The notes beneath the pieces are model-generated. The model made no database searches, had not been told where the DNA came from, and saw only the letters and a program-made list of their open reading frames with translations. From Rikenellaceae bacterium (GTDB lineage: Bacteria; Bacteroidota; Bacteroidia; Bacteroidales; Rikenellaceae), in contig SUZI01000001.1 in NCBI GenBank assembly GCA_015060005.1, positions 62,001-126,000 of the forward strand: a stretch of 64,000 bases of DNA. The letters run 5' to 3'. Shown here piece after piece: positions 36,050 through 44,547 of this stretch (positions are counted from its first letter, which is position 1; the number at the start of each line of letters is the position of its first letter). Both the position numbers and the translations under genes were made by a program.

Positions 36050-36256
36050 ATGGCTGCAAAAGAGTCAAATACCCGAAGTTTTGTGCTACGCATCGACGGC
36101 GAGACAATGGATGCTCTCGAGAAGTGGGCTGCCGACGAGTTTCGTAGCACCAATGGACAGCTTCAATGGATAATCGCCGAGGCATTGCGTCGCAGCGGAC
36201 GCAAGCCTCGTGCGAAGAGACGTAACACCACTACGCAACAAAATGATGAAAAATAG
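36050..36256 (+). CDS. Small Arc/ribbon-helix-helix-like DNA-binding protein
   Basis: 68 residues. FVLRIDGETMDALEKWAADEFRSTNGQLQWIIAEALRR fits the beta-strand plus two-helix Arc/MetJ fold; the tail is basic (KPRAKRRNTTTQQ). It lies directly after the SPFH gene and overlaps the next gene by 14 nt. It could regulate its own operon; no operator was identified. No toxin gene is recognised beside it. Confidence 0.75.
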   Translation: MAAKESNTRSFVLRIDGETMDALEKWAADEFRSTNGQLQWIIAEALRRSGRKPRAKRRNTTTQQNDEK

Positions 36257-36746
36257 ATTCGGACTTAGAAGATTTCGCTTCCCTACAATAGGCTCAAAGG
36301 CGAGACGACGCCTCGGCAAGAGCCCCGACGAGGGACGACTATCAGTGGCTGACATAATCATCGTGGCGGCAGCCATACTGCTGACCATTGATTTTCTACC
36401 CGAAAGTCTGCCATACCGACGCGAGGTGCAGACAATCATCGTAGCACTACTCTACTTCGCAGGGCTTTTCCTATCATTCCGCCACCTTGCTCCCCGCCCT
36501 TGCTGGTCCCGAGCATCGTGGTTTACAGGTCTGACAGCTCTGCTATGCACTGCTCTGCCCTGGCTGCTCTATTGGAGCAAGGATATGCCCCTGAAAGAGG
36601 CGTGCAGCTACTCCCTGATGTCGATAGGCGTATGGGTGATTTTTGCAATATGTCTGCTACGACTGCATTACGTGCGTCGTCGTTCGAAATGCGAGATAGC
36701 TCTCCTGCGAATGCGACAAAATAGAAAGACCAAGCAACGGATATAG
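36243..36746 (+). CDS. Hypothetical membrane protein of the SPFH operon
   Basis: 167 residues from the ATG at 36243, which overlaps the end of the preceding gene; translation coupling is likely. The N-terminal 35 residues are strongly basic (KNRFGLRRFRFPTIGSKARRR), then come four hydrophobic segments (about 38-55, 65-85, 90-112, 122-142) and another basic tail. No family is recognised. The position suggests it works with the SPFH protein. Confidence 0.65.
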   Translation: MMKNRFGLRRFRFPTIGSKARRRLGKSPDEGRLSVADIIIVAAAILLTIDFLPESLPYRREVQTIIVALLYFAGLFLSFRHLAPRPCWSRASWFTGLTALLCTALPWLLYWSKDMPLKEACSYSLMSIGVWVIFAICLLRLHYVRRRSKCEIALLRMRQNRKTKQRI

Positions 36747-36861
36747 CAACGAATACTCACACAATCATTTTTTCCACATTTGATTGTTCTCCTGCTTGTT
36801 TTCGCATTGCTTGGTGCTATGAGTAAGAGTCAAATAACAAACCATCCTAACAGAAAACTCT

Positions 36862-37170
36862 ATGAGTGCTGACTTCCTGACACTAACCATCATCGCATCA
36901 CTGATGCTCATCGCCGGTATCGTAGTACTCATCGGCAAGGGCGACTGGCTCATCTCGGGCTACAACACAGCCTCAGCCGAGAAACGCAAGCAGTACAACA
37001 TCACTCGCCTGCGTCTGCTTGTCGGCGTGCTCAGCATCTATGTCGCAGCCATTATGTTCGCCACAGCCCTCGAGCCTAAGGTAGAGGGACTGTTGGGACT
37101 CGTAATAGTTCCGCCAACACTCATCGTTGTGATTTTGGCTAACACGTGGGCAAAACGACCTGAAAGATAG
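36862..37170 (+). CDS. DUF3784 family membrane protein
   Basis: 102 residues with three membrane segments. GKGDWLISGYNTASAEKRKQYNITRLR between segments 1 and 2 is the DUF3784 signature. Function unknown. It is 115 nt after the preceding gene, so membership in the SPFH operon is uncertain. The spacer has no clear promoter. Confidence 0.8.
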   Translation: MSADFLTLTIIASLMLIAGIVVLIGKGDWLISGYNTASAEKRKQYNITRLRLLVGVLSIYVAAIMFATALEPKVEGLLGLVIVPPTLIVVILANTWAKRPER

Positions 37171-37228
37171 AACATTACGTGTGGCATATTAGCAAAACAC
37201 GCCACCGCTAAGGCTACCAAACACCAAC

Positions 37229-37516
37229 CTATCTCACGCCAATATAGCTCTTCAGCGACTCGACATACTCCTCAAAGGCTGCAATGCCTTGCTCCGTGAT
37301 GCGACACGTAGTGCAAGGCATTTTGCCCTTAAAGCCCTTCTCCACAGCGATATAGCCCGCCTTCTGGAGTTTATCTATCTGCACACTCAGATTGCCAGCC
37401 GAGGCTCCCGTCTGCTCTCGCAGAAAGACAAAGTCGGCACTCTCGACACCCACAAGTATCGACACCACAGCCAAGCGTAACTCGGAGTGTAGCAGAGGAT
37501 TAAGCGTCTTAAACAT
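37229..37516 (-). CDS. Winged-helix transcriptional regulator (small, MarR/ArsR-like fold)
   Basis: 95 residues. LNPLLHSELRLAVVSILVGVESADF then the helix-turn-helix LREQTGASAGNLSVQIDKLQKAGYIAVEKGF, and a wing with RITEQGIAAFEEYVESL. This is the 'winged helix DNA-binding' type found paired with a membrane protein in many bacteria. Its start overlaps the stop codon of the membrane protein gene at 37516, so the two form an operon and the regulator probably controls it. Confidence 0.82.
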   Translation of the reverse strand: MFKTLNPLLHSELRLAVVSILVGVESADFVFLREQTGASAGNLSVQIDKLQKAGYIAVEKGFKGKMPCTTCRITEQGIAAFEEYVESLKSYIGVR

Positions 37517-38115
37517 TACTTGTTGAACTTAGAGTTAAGGATATGTCCTGGGATGACCATCATCACCAAGAATATCACCGCAAAGATAAGAATATCCCAG
37601 CCAAACCACAACTCTGGCATCATTCTGTCTATGGCAGGGAAGATAAGCGATGTCAGCATACCGATAAAACCGCCCCACATAGTAGCTTTATCACTGATTA
37701 CCAAGCCTGTAATAAGCGTTCCCATACCCATCATCAACACCACCAAGAAGAGAAGAGGTATCTGATAGATGAGTGCAGCGAGATACAACCATACGAACGA
37801 CACACCAAAGACCACCCATATAGCCGACACTACTCTGTCGAGATAGTTGCGACCACCCTTCTCGCGGTCATTCTTGCGACAAAAAAGCGTCATCAGCAAC
37901 CAACCCAAAATTGGTATCGCAAACCAGCCGAAGAGTAAAATTTTTGGCAAATTGAAATAGACGACGAAAAATTCAAACAACGAAACCAATACTGTTATAT
38001 ATCCCCAAATCAAAAATGGAGTTCCCGAGTTGCGGGCAAGACGATGGCGAGAGTCGTTAATCATCTGCGAAATCATCTCGAGGCTCTGAGCCTCTGTCAT
38101 CTTCAAATTTTCCAT
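37516..38115 (-). CDS. Hypothetical membrane protein paired with a winged-helix regulator
   Basis: 199 residues from the ATG at 38115 (MENLKMTEAQSLEMISQMIND). A short soluble N-terminus (SRHRLARNSGTPFLIWGY) precedes about five hydrophobic segments. No catalytic motif is seen. The last base of its stop is shared with the start of the regulator gene. Confidence 0.72.
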   Translation of the reverse strand: MENLKMTEAQSLEMISQMINDSRHRLARNSGTPFLIWGYITVLVSLFEFFVVYFNLPKILLFGWFAIPILGWLLMTLFCRKNDREKGGRNYLDRVVSAIWVVFGVSFVWLYLAALIYQIPLLFLVVLMMGMGTLITGLVISDKATMWGGFIGMLTSLIFPAIDRMMPELWFGWDILIFAVIFLVMMVIPGHILNSKFNK

Positions 38116-38502
38116 ACGAAACAAAGGTTTTAAGTTACAAAATCAACATTTTAGCGAACGAAACAAGGTGTTTAAGGTACCATTTCACACCTGTTTAACA
38201 CGCTTTTCAATTGCAAATATAAAGTAGTTTATTTTATAAACCAAATAAAATGGGAGAAAAATTTATAGGAAGGTGAAAAATTTTTTCAAGGTAAGTGGTT
38301 GAGATAGGTGAGACAGTTCGGAGTTTGATATATGAGAGAGCCAATAAAGACAAAAACCGAAAACGGATACTATAATATTAAGGTAAAACCAACAAAAAAC
38401 TAAGTAATATGAGTATAAAATAAATCAAATGTATGTCAAAGATACAAATTCAAAAGCAAATCACAACATACTGTTCTTTGTTCAATTGCGAAAGACAGTT
38501 TC
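38116..38502. other. Non-coding stretch
   Basis: About 390 bp, AT-rich. It presumably contains the promoter of the 37516..38115 gene, but no good TAnnTTTG box was seen. No gene, repeat or strong hairpin is supported. Confidence 0.5.
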
Positions 38503-38955
38503 TTACAGTGCCATCAGGAGGATGGGGATGGGGATTTTGCCGCTGAGGGTCAAGAGGATATGGCTCGAGTAGGTGGAGTGACCACGATAGACGTGGGTGT
38601 CGTCGATGGTGTAAAGTATATCGCTCGAATAGGTGGAACAACCACGATAGAGATGCTTGCCATCCCATGTATAAAGCACGTTGGATGAATAGGTTGAGTT
38701 GCCACGATAGATATATCTGCCATCCCACGTATAGAGAATAGCACTCGAATAGGTGGAGTTGCCTCGATAGAGGTATTTACCATCCCACGTATAAAGGATA
38801 TTGCTCGAGTAGGTGGAGTTACCTCGGTAGAGGTGTTCGCCATCCCACGTGTAAAGCACATTGGATGAGTATGTTGAGTTACCACGATAAATCTTACTCT
38901 GTGCAAAGACACAGAGCGGCAGCAACGCTAACAGAAGAAAAATAAGTCGCCTCAT
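38503..38955 (-). CDS. Secreted protein made of six 20-residue tandem repeats
   Basis: 150 residues. Signal peptide MRRLIFLLLALLPLCVFAQ. The rest is six copies of a 20-residue unit with the consensus LYRGNSTYSSNVLYTWDGKH (60 bp in DNA), the last two copies being more divergent (IDDTH, LSGKI). The aromatic, Ser/Thr-rich repeats suggest a beta-structure, possibly a small solenoid. Repeats of this kind occur in other Bacteroidales secreted proteins. No function is known. The nearly identical central DNA repeats allow copy-number change. Confidence 0.75.
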   Translation of the reverse strand: MRRLIFLLLALLPLCVFAQSKIYRGNSTYSSNVLYTWDGEHLYRGNSTYSSNILYTWDGKYLYRGNSTYSSAILYTWDGRYIYRGNSTYSSNVLYTWDGKHLYRGCSTYSSDILYTIDDTHVYRGHSTYSSHILLTLSGKIPIPILLMAL

Positions 38956-39094
38956 AGGTTGTAATATAAGGGATTACAAAGTCAAAAGTAATCAAAAAAT
39001 AAGAGATATACAACATAATATTTTAGCACGCTTTGTCAAAGGTTGACAAAAAATGGGGGTTACTTTGCAGAGTAATCCCTAAATTTTTATCGGT

Positions 39095-39301
39095 ATGAGT
39101 ATCTGGAATTGGTTATTGGCAGCATTAATCGTTGACGAGATTATCGATGACGAGGAGTCTCAAGTGCAGGAGGATGAGTTCAACGACTACGATGAAGAGG
39201 ATGACTACGACGATGATGATGACACCGAGGAGGAGTGCGATATGACAAAAGAGGAGATACTCAAAATCATAGAGGAGCATCCGGAGAATAAGGTATGGTA
39301 G
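39095..39301 (+). CDS. Small highly acidic protein
   Basis: 68 residues: a short hydrophobic N-terminus (MSIWNWLLAALIVDEII), then a run rich in Asp/Glu (EEDDYDDDDDTEEE), then a possible helix (MTKEEILKIIEEHPENKVW). The codon pattern and a start 34 nt downstream of TTACTTTG (39060-39067, a near -7 box) support a real gene. Family unknown. Confidence 0.55.
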   Translation: MSIWNWLLAALIVDEIIDDEESQVQEDEFNDYDEEDDYDDDDDTEEECDMTKEEILKIIEEHPENKVW

Positions 39302-39320
39302 GAGCCGTCGGGCACCCTCA

Positions 39321-39785
39321 CTAAGCGAAGAGCGACAGGAGGGTGTCTACACCTACGTACCACACTACATAACGCAGGAGTTTACCCACAAAGACAAAAA
39401 CAGAGGTTGTCCATACATTGGTTCGCATCAAGCCCAAAAGAACAAGGATGACCTCGCCTACCCAGGGCAGGAAACCGAAAATACCTATCCACGCCCCTCG
39501 CCGCTGAACGAAATCGGAAAACTTATGTATCCTTGATTGGTCGATTTTGAGCCACCTCTCAATCTTCTCTAAATTGCCTATATAGCCCAACCAATAGCAG
39601 AACATACCACCCAGAGCATTACCTACCGAGGCAGAGAGGATGCACATCGTAGGGTCGGCTCCCATCTCAACCAATGCAGTCAGGACAATCTCGGAGCTGA
39701 AAGGTACAATGCTACCAGCAACAAAAGCCGAGATGAACAATCCCAGATAACCCCACTCAACAAATATCTCTGCAAAGCTCTCCAT
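39321..39785 (-). CDS. YqaA/DedA-like membrane protein
   Basis: 154 residues from the ATG at 39785. It has the SNARE-associated/DedA-like pattern: WGYLGLFISAFVAGSIVPFSSEIVLTAL, ASVGNALGGMFCYWLGYIGN and FLPWVGEVILVLLGLMR. There are three to four membrane helices. DedA relatives take part in lipid-carrier transport and membrane homeostasis; YqaA itself is uncharacterised. It is convergent with the small acidic gene. Confidence 0.82.
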   Translation of the reverse strand: MESFAEIFVEWGYLGLFISAFVAGSIVPFSSEIVLTALVEMGADPTMCILSASVGNALGGMFCYWLGYIGNLEKIERWLKIDQSRIHKFSDFVQRRGAWIGIFGFLPWVGEVILVLLGLMRTNVWTTSVFVFVGKLLRYVVWYVGVDTLLSLFA

Positions 39786-39875
39786 AGGCAATATTAACGC
39801 TACAAAAATAGTGAAAATTTTTCAGTTGCAGCACCCTACCCCACCCCGCATCACCGCACTATTTATAAAATTTCG

Positions 39876-39883
39876 TATATTTG
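39876..39883 (+). promoter_or_regulatory. -7 box of the TonB receptor gene
   Basis: TATATTTG, 50 nt before the ATG at 39933. A short leader hairpin GGGCTG / CAGCCC follows at 39893-39918. Confidence 0.5.
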
Positions 39884-39932
39884 CCGCAAAATGGGCTGGA
39901 AAAAGATTGGCTCAGCCCGAAGTGTTGGAGTT

Positions 39933-42900
39933 ATGAAGAGGTTTTTGACTATTATATTTTTACTATTTATATGCCTCGACGCAGCGGCTCAAATAACCAC
40001 AGCATCGCTGCGTGGAGCTGTTACAGATGGCAAAGGTGAGCCATTAGTGGGTGCAACAATAGTGCTTCGCCAGAGCGAAGCAGGACTTTCGTATTCAGCC
40101 ATAAGTGGCAACGAAGGTCGCTACGCAATACACGGAATACGTCCTGCGGAGGGCTACACATTGGAGGTTGACTTCTTGGGTTACACCCCCTTGCGACAAG
40201 AGCTCACGTTGCGTGTGGGTGAGTCGCTGCACAAAAATATCACACTGAGAGAGGATGCACAATCATTAGACGCCATAGTGGTAGAGGCTGAGCCTGCACT
40301 ACGCCAGGGCGTAACACGACATTTTGGCGAGGAGGAGATAGCATCGATGCCGACGGTATCGCGTTCGCTGTACGACCTGATACGTCTGTCGCCACACGCT
40401 ATGGCGAACAAAGGTGGCGGAATGACATACGCAGGTGTGGCAAACCGTTTCAACGCATTTATGGTTGACGGAATGGCTAACAACGATATGTATGGACTAT
40501 CTTCGTCGGGCACAAATGGCGGATTATCCAACGCAAACCCCGTATCTCTCGACGCGATAGCACAGATAGAGGTGGCAGTAGCACCATTCGATGTCAGGAT
40601 AAGCGGATTTAATGGCGGCTCGGTAAATGCAATAACAAAGTCGGGAACAAACACCCTGTCGGGCTCGGCATATACCTATTATAATAATCAGGACTTCTAT
40701 GGCACGCCAAAAGGCAAGCTGCCCGTAGAGAACCAGACGACACAGACATACGGTTTTACCATTGGTGGTCCGATAGTGAAGGACAAGCTCTTCTTCTTCC
40801 TCAGCGGAGAGTATGCTCTCAACACCTCGCCCTCGGCGTATTACTTTGGATATGAGGGCTCTCACCTCGTATCCGAGGAGTTAGACCGCATATCGGCTCG
40901 ATACAAGGCGTTGACGGGATTTGATGGCGGAGGTTATCTCCGACGCGACGTGGAGGAGCGGTCTGCCAATGTGATGGCTAAGTTGGACTGGAACATAAAT
41001 GCCCGCAACACGCTCTCGCTGAGTTACAGTTTTCTGGATGCTCGCTCCGAAGGGTATGGCAACTCGGTAGAGTCGTTCACATTCGCCGGCTCGGGATATG
41101 CCAACTACAGCTCGGCACACTACTTGGCGGCTGTATGGGAGTCGCAACTATCGCACGCAGTGCACAACTCATTACGCATAGGATACTCACGTGTGGGCGA
41201 CGGACGTGATGCCGACAAAGGTGGCGGATTGCCAAGTGTAATAGTGCGTAATACGGGTACGACAGATAACGTAACTATCAACATAGGAACAAATCGCTAT
41301 GCAGGAATTAACGACCTGAAGCAGAATGTGGTAGTGGTAACAGACGACCTGATAGTAGACGCCGGAGCACACTCGCTGACGATAGGTATGCACCACGAGA
41401 TATACGACATCCACAACCGCTACATAGCCAACTCATACGGAACATACACATACAACTCGATAGAGGATTTTGAGCAGGACCGTGCAGCAATATACGAATA
41501 CAACTACACCGACCCCGAGGTGGCAGGCTCAACGACGTGGGGTCCTCATTTCAAGGCTGCAGAGCTGAACTTCTATGCTCAGGATAGCTGGGATTTGGGG
41601 CATAACATAAACCTGAAATATGGTGTGCGTGCTACTCTGCCGCTGATATTTAATGCTCCGACACCAAATGCGGAGTTCAACTCATCGGCAATAGCCAAAC
41701 AGCACGGTATACGCATAGGCGACGTACCTCGCTCACAACTGCTACTCTCGCCACGCGTGGCTCTCTCGTGGATGCGACACTACAATCAGGGCACATTACA
41801 GCTCTCGGCAGGTGCAGGAGTATTTACGGGGCAGGTGCCTTTCGTGTGGATAGTGAACAACTACTCAAACACAGGCGTTGAGCAGAAAGGTGTCAAGTTG
41901 GTAGCATCAGCGGGCGAGAGTGCTGCACCCTTCACGATGAGTCCTTCGCTGCCTGCGGAGTCGAACACCAGCCAGATGCTCAACGCAATGGATGGCGACT
42001 TCCGCTACCCCACCGTCTTCAAGACAAACCTCACAGCAGAGTTCACATCGCGTAATGGCTGGAAAGCTCGCTTCGATGCCCTCTACACCAAGACAATACA
42101 CTCGGCACGATTTCGCAACGTGGCGGTAGAGCCAACAGGTGAGTGGTTGCAACTCACCGAGAGCGACTCTCCACACAAATCGCTGCCTATGTTCAAGCGA
42201 GCTACATCGGACTACACAGCCATATACTATATGGACAACACCTCGAAGGGGTATTCATACTCGTTGGCGGCGGAGCTCTCGAAGAGTTTTAGCTTCGGAC
42301 TGTCGCTCTCGGCATCGTATATCTTCGGGCACTCTTACTCGGTGTGTGATGTGCCATCGACATCATCGTCGACGAACTGGACACGAGGCTACGCGATAGA
42401 CCTGAACGATGAGACGTTAGCTATATCGGCGTACGACATACCGCACAAATTTACCTTCGCTGCGTCGTATCACAAACGATATGCTCCGCTATTTGATGTA
42501 ACCGTAGGTCTGGTCTACCAGATGGTGTCGGGACAGGCATATTCGCTCTGCTTTGGCGAAGGCACAGACATCAATGGCGACGGAGTATTTGGCTCGACGC
42601 TGATGTATATCCCAACAAGCGAGGAGATGCAATCGCTGCAATTTGCCGACGCAGAGTCGGGCAAGCAATGGGAGTCATTCATCGCAGCGGATGACTACCT
42701 TAGCTCGCATCGTGGAGGATTTGCCGAGCGAAATACTATGCGTACACCTACGGAGCACCACTTGGATATGCACCTATCGCACGGATTCTATTTCGGCAAG
42801 GCGAGTCGTCGCAAGGTAGAGATTTCGATAGATGTGATAAACCTTGCAAACCTCATCTGCGACGATTGGGGCAAGGTGTATAACGTAGCAGGATGGCGTC

Positions 42901-43028
42901 AGCAGCCTGTGAAGATTGAGCGTCAAGAGAACAATAAGCCCGTATATCGTTTCACATCATCGACACTCACAACAGATGACATACTCTCGCGTTGGCATAT
43001 GCAGATTGGAGCGAGGATAGTTTTCTAA
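39933..43028 (+). CDS. Oar-like TonB-dependent outer-membrane receptor
   Basis: 1031 residues from the ATG at 39933; the upstream in-frame ATG at 39891 lies next to the -7 box and would hide the signal peptide MKRFLTIIFLLFICLDAAAQ. Order: carboxypeptidase-regulatory-like beta domain (residues about 25-110: SLRGAVTDGKGEPLVGATIVL), plug domain (LDAIVVEAEPALRQG, INAITKSGTN region), then a 22-strand barrel ending in MQIGARIVF. There is no SusD gene next to it, and the plug resembles Oar proteins rather than SusC. Substrate unknown. Confidence 0.87.
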   Translation: MKRFLTIIFLLFICLDAAAQITTASLRGAVTDGKGEPLVGATIVLRQSEAGLSYSAISGNEGRYAIHGIRPAEGYTLEVDFLGYTPLRQELTLRVGESLHKNITLREDAQSLDAIVVEAEPALRQGVTRHFGEEEIASMPTVSRSLYDLIRLSPHAMANKGGGMTYAGVANRFNAFMVDGMANNDMYGLSSSGTNGGLSNANPVSLDAIAQIEVAVAPFDVRISGFNGGSVNAITKSGTNTLSGSAYTYYNNQDFYGTPKGKLPVENQTTQTYGFTIGGPIVKDKLFFFLSGEYALNTSPSAYYFGYEGSHLVSEELDRISARYKALTGFDGGGYLRRDVEERSANVMAKLDWNINARNTLSLSYSFLDARSEGYGNSVESFTFAGSGYANYSSAHYLAAVWESQLSHAVHNSLRIGYSRVGDGRDADKGGGLPSVIVRNTGTTDNVTINIGTNRYAGINDLKQNVVVVTDDLIVDAGAHSLTIGMHHEIYDIHNRYIANSYGTYTYNSIEDFEQDRAAIYEYNYTDPEVAGSTTWGPHFKAAELNFYAQDSWDLGHNINLKYGVRATLPLIFNAPTPNAEFNSSAIAKQHGIRIGDVPRSQLLLSPRVALSWMRHYNQGTLQLSAGAGVFTGQVPFVWIVNNYSNTGVEQKGVKLVASAGESAAPFTMSPSLPAESNTSQMLNAMDGDFRYPTVFKTNLTAEFTSRNGWKARFDALYTKTIHSARFRNVAVEPTGEWLQLTESDSPHKSLPMFKRATSDYTAIYYMDNTSKGYSYSLAAELSKSFSFGLSLSASYIFGHSYSVCDVPSTSSSTNWTRGYAIDLNDETLAISAYDIPHKFTFAASYHKRYAPLFDVTVGLVYQMVSGQAYSLCFGEGTDINGDGVFGSTLMYIPTSEEMQSLQFADAESGKQWESFIAADDYLSSHRGGFAERNTMRTPTEHHLDMHLSHGFYFGKASRRKVEISIDVINLANLICDDWGKVYNVAGWRQQPVKIERQENNKPVYRFTSSTLTTDDILSRWHMQIGARIVF

Positions 43029-43081
43029 AAAAAATGTGGTAAAAAGTATTTTTAAGTGGCTATTTTTTGAAATAAAATACT

Positions 43082-43089
43082 TACCTTTG
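43082..43089 (+). promoter_or_regulatory. -7 box of the pyrimidine operon
   Basis: TACCTTTG, about 18 nt before the leader ATG at 43107. TTTTTTG at 43063-43069 is a candidate -33, but the spacer (12 nt) is short. Confidence 0.5.
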
Positions 43090-43106
43090 CCCAAACCAAA
43101 GGATAT

Positions 43107-43223
43107 ATGAAAAAGCAGTTCCATCGCAGCCTACAATTTTTGCAGTGTCGAAAGGGTATATTGCCCTCTTGCGTGGAGGTTTGTTTTTGTCCTGCGTCTA
43201 TTACTGTTTATTATTATAATTGA
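43107..43223 (+). CDS. pyr operon leader peptide
   Basis: 38 codons (MKKQFHRS ... ITVYYYN, stop TGA at 43221-43223), with a possible ribosome site AAAGGA at 43098-43103. The second half is T-rich (Phe, Cys, Tyr codons). It ends 6 nt before a Rho-independent terminator that precedes pyrC, so a ribosome that reaches the stop would cover the 5' arm of the terminator. A small pause-type hairpin AGGG-TATATTG-CCCT lies at 43153-43167. The layout mirrors the E. coli pyrBI leader, where UTP level sets RNA polymerase pausing. The peptide itself probably has no function. Reading as a leader is inference. Confidence 0.65.
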   Translation: MKKQFHRSLQFLQCRKGILPSCVEVCFCPASITVYYYN

Positions 43224-43229
43224 TATATT

Positions 43230-43253
43230 GGCGGCTATCAAGCCGCCTTTTTT
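43230..43253 (+). terminator. pyr operon attenuator (intrinsic terminator)
   Basis: GGCGGCT (43230-43236), loop ATCA, AGCCGCC (43241-43247), then six T. It lies 6 nt before the pyrC start codon and after the leader ORF, so transcription of the operon must read through it. Confidence 0.85.
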
Positions 43254-43259
43254 GTAACT

Positions 43260-44531
43260 ATGAGTGAGCAAAGAGTTATACTACGTGGCGGAGAGATAGC
43301 AACCGAGAAGGGAGTAATAAGTGCTGACGTAGCAATAGAAAATGGCATAATAGCAGAGATTGGCAATGATATCGCAGCGAAGGAGGGCGATGAGGTAATA
43401 GATTGCCACTCGCTGACGATAATGAGTGGTCTGGTAGACCTGCACGTACATCTGCGTGAGCCAGGATTCTCAGCCAAAGAGACCATAGCCACAGGAACAA
43501 TGGCGGCAGCGGCAGGAGGATTTACAACAGTGTGTCCTATGCCAAACCTTAGCCCGGCACCCGACAGCGTGGAAAACCTCGAGAAGGAGCTGGAGCTGAT
43601 ACGTCGCGATGCAAAGGTGAAGGTTATACCCTACGCAACAATCACACGCAAGCGTTATGGTCGTGAGTTAGTAGATTTCGACTCGATGAAAGACTCTGTT
43701 GCAGGATTCTCGGACGATGGCAGCGGAGTGCAGAGCGAAGAGGTGATGCGTCAGGCTATGCAGGAGGCAGCACGCACCAACAGCATAATAGCGGCTCACT
43801 GCGAGATAGATGTTCTGCTGCGAAAAGGATACATCCACGATGGAGAATATGCTCGATTGCACAACCATCGCGGTATCTGCTCGGAGAGCGAGTGGGGACA
43901 GATAGAGCGTGATATAGAGCTTGCACGCGAGGCAGGATGTCGTTACCACGTATGCCACATATCGACCAAAGAGAGTGTGGAGCTAATACGCCAGGCAAAG
44001 GCTGAGGGGGTGAAGATAACGTGCGAGACAGCACCCCACTACCTGACGATGTGCGATATGGATTTGCAGGAGGATGGTCGTTTCAAGATGAATCCACCGA
44101 TTCGCTCGGCAGAGGATAGAGATGCACTGATAGCAGGCGTGCAGGATGGCACAATAGACGTCATAGCGACAGACCACGCACCTCATACCACCGAGGAGAA
44201 GTCGCGTGGTCTGGAGTTTAGTGCGATGGGTGTCGTAGGATTGGAGACATCGTTTGCGGTAATATACACAAAATTGGTACGGGCTGGCATCATATCGCTT
44301 GAGAAGGCGGTAGAGATTATGTCGGCTGCACCACGACGCATATTCGGTATAGGAGGCGGACTCGCAGTTGGCGAGAGGGCTGACATAGCGATATTTGACC
44401 TTAACGAAAAGTGGAGCGTAAACCCAGCAGAATTTAAGACAATGGGACGTGCAACACCTTTCGAGGGGTGGCAGCTGCAAGGTCGCTGCCGTATGACGCT
44501 CGTCGACGGAGAGGTAGTATATAAGAGATAA
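43260..44531 (+). CDS. pyrC: Dihydroorotase
   Basis: 423 residues. It cyclises N-carbamoyl-L-aspartate to dihydroorotate, the third step of UMP synthesis. Metal-binding motif DLHVHLREPG at about residue 60, further ligands in AAHCE and VCHIST, and catalytic Asp in VIATDHAPHTTEEK. The length and the LREPG form place it in the class I (multi-domain-type) dihydroorotases. It is the first structural gene after the attenuator; carA starts 16 nt later. Confidence 0.95.
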   Translation: MSEQRVILRGGEIATEKGVISADVAIENGIIAEIGNDIAAKEGDEVIDCHSLTIMSGLVDLHVHLREPGFSAKETIATGTMAAAAGGFTTVCPMPNLSPAPDSVENLEKELELIRRDAKVKVIPYATITRKRYGRELVDFDSMKDSVAGFSDDGSGVQSEEVMRQAMQEAARTNSIIAAHCEIDVLLRKGYIHDGEYARLHNHRGICSESEWGQIERDIELAREAGCRYHVCHISTKESVELIRQAKAEGVKITCETAPHYLTMCDMDLQEDGRFKMNPPIRSAEDRDALIAGVQDGTIDVIATDHAPHTTEEKSRGLEFSAMGVVGLETSFAVIYTKLVRAGIISLEKAVEIMSAAPRRIFGIGGGLAVGERADIAIFDLNEKWSVNPAEFKTMGRATPFEGWQLQGRCRMTLVDGEVVYKR

Positions 44532-44547
44532 ACAAAATAGATAAGCA

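Noticed and set aside
38520..38900. Possible CRISPR array (regular 60-bp repeats)
   Set aside because: The repeats are contiguous and code in frame for a 20-residue protein repeat; there are no spacers of unique sequence and no cas genes.
43107..43223. Leader ORF as a tyrosine-sensing attenuator (three Tyr codons)
   Set aside because: The operon downstream is for pyrimidine synthesis, and the Tyr codons are part of a general T-rich stretch, which fits UTP-dependent pausing better.
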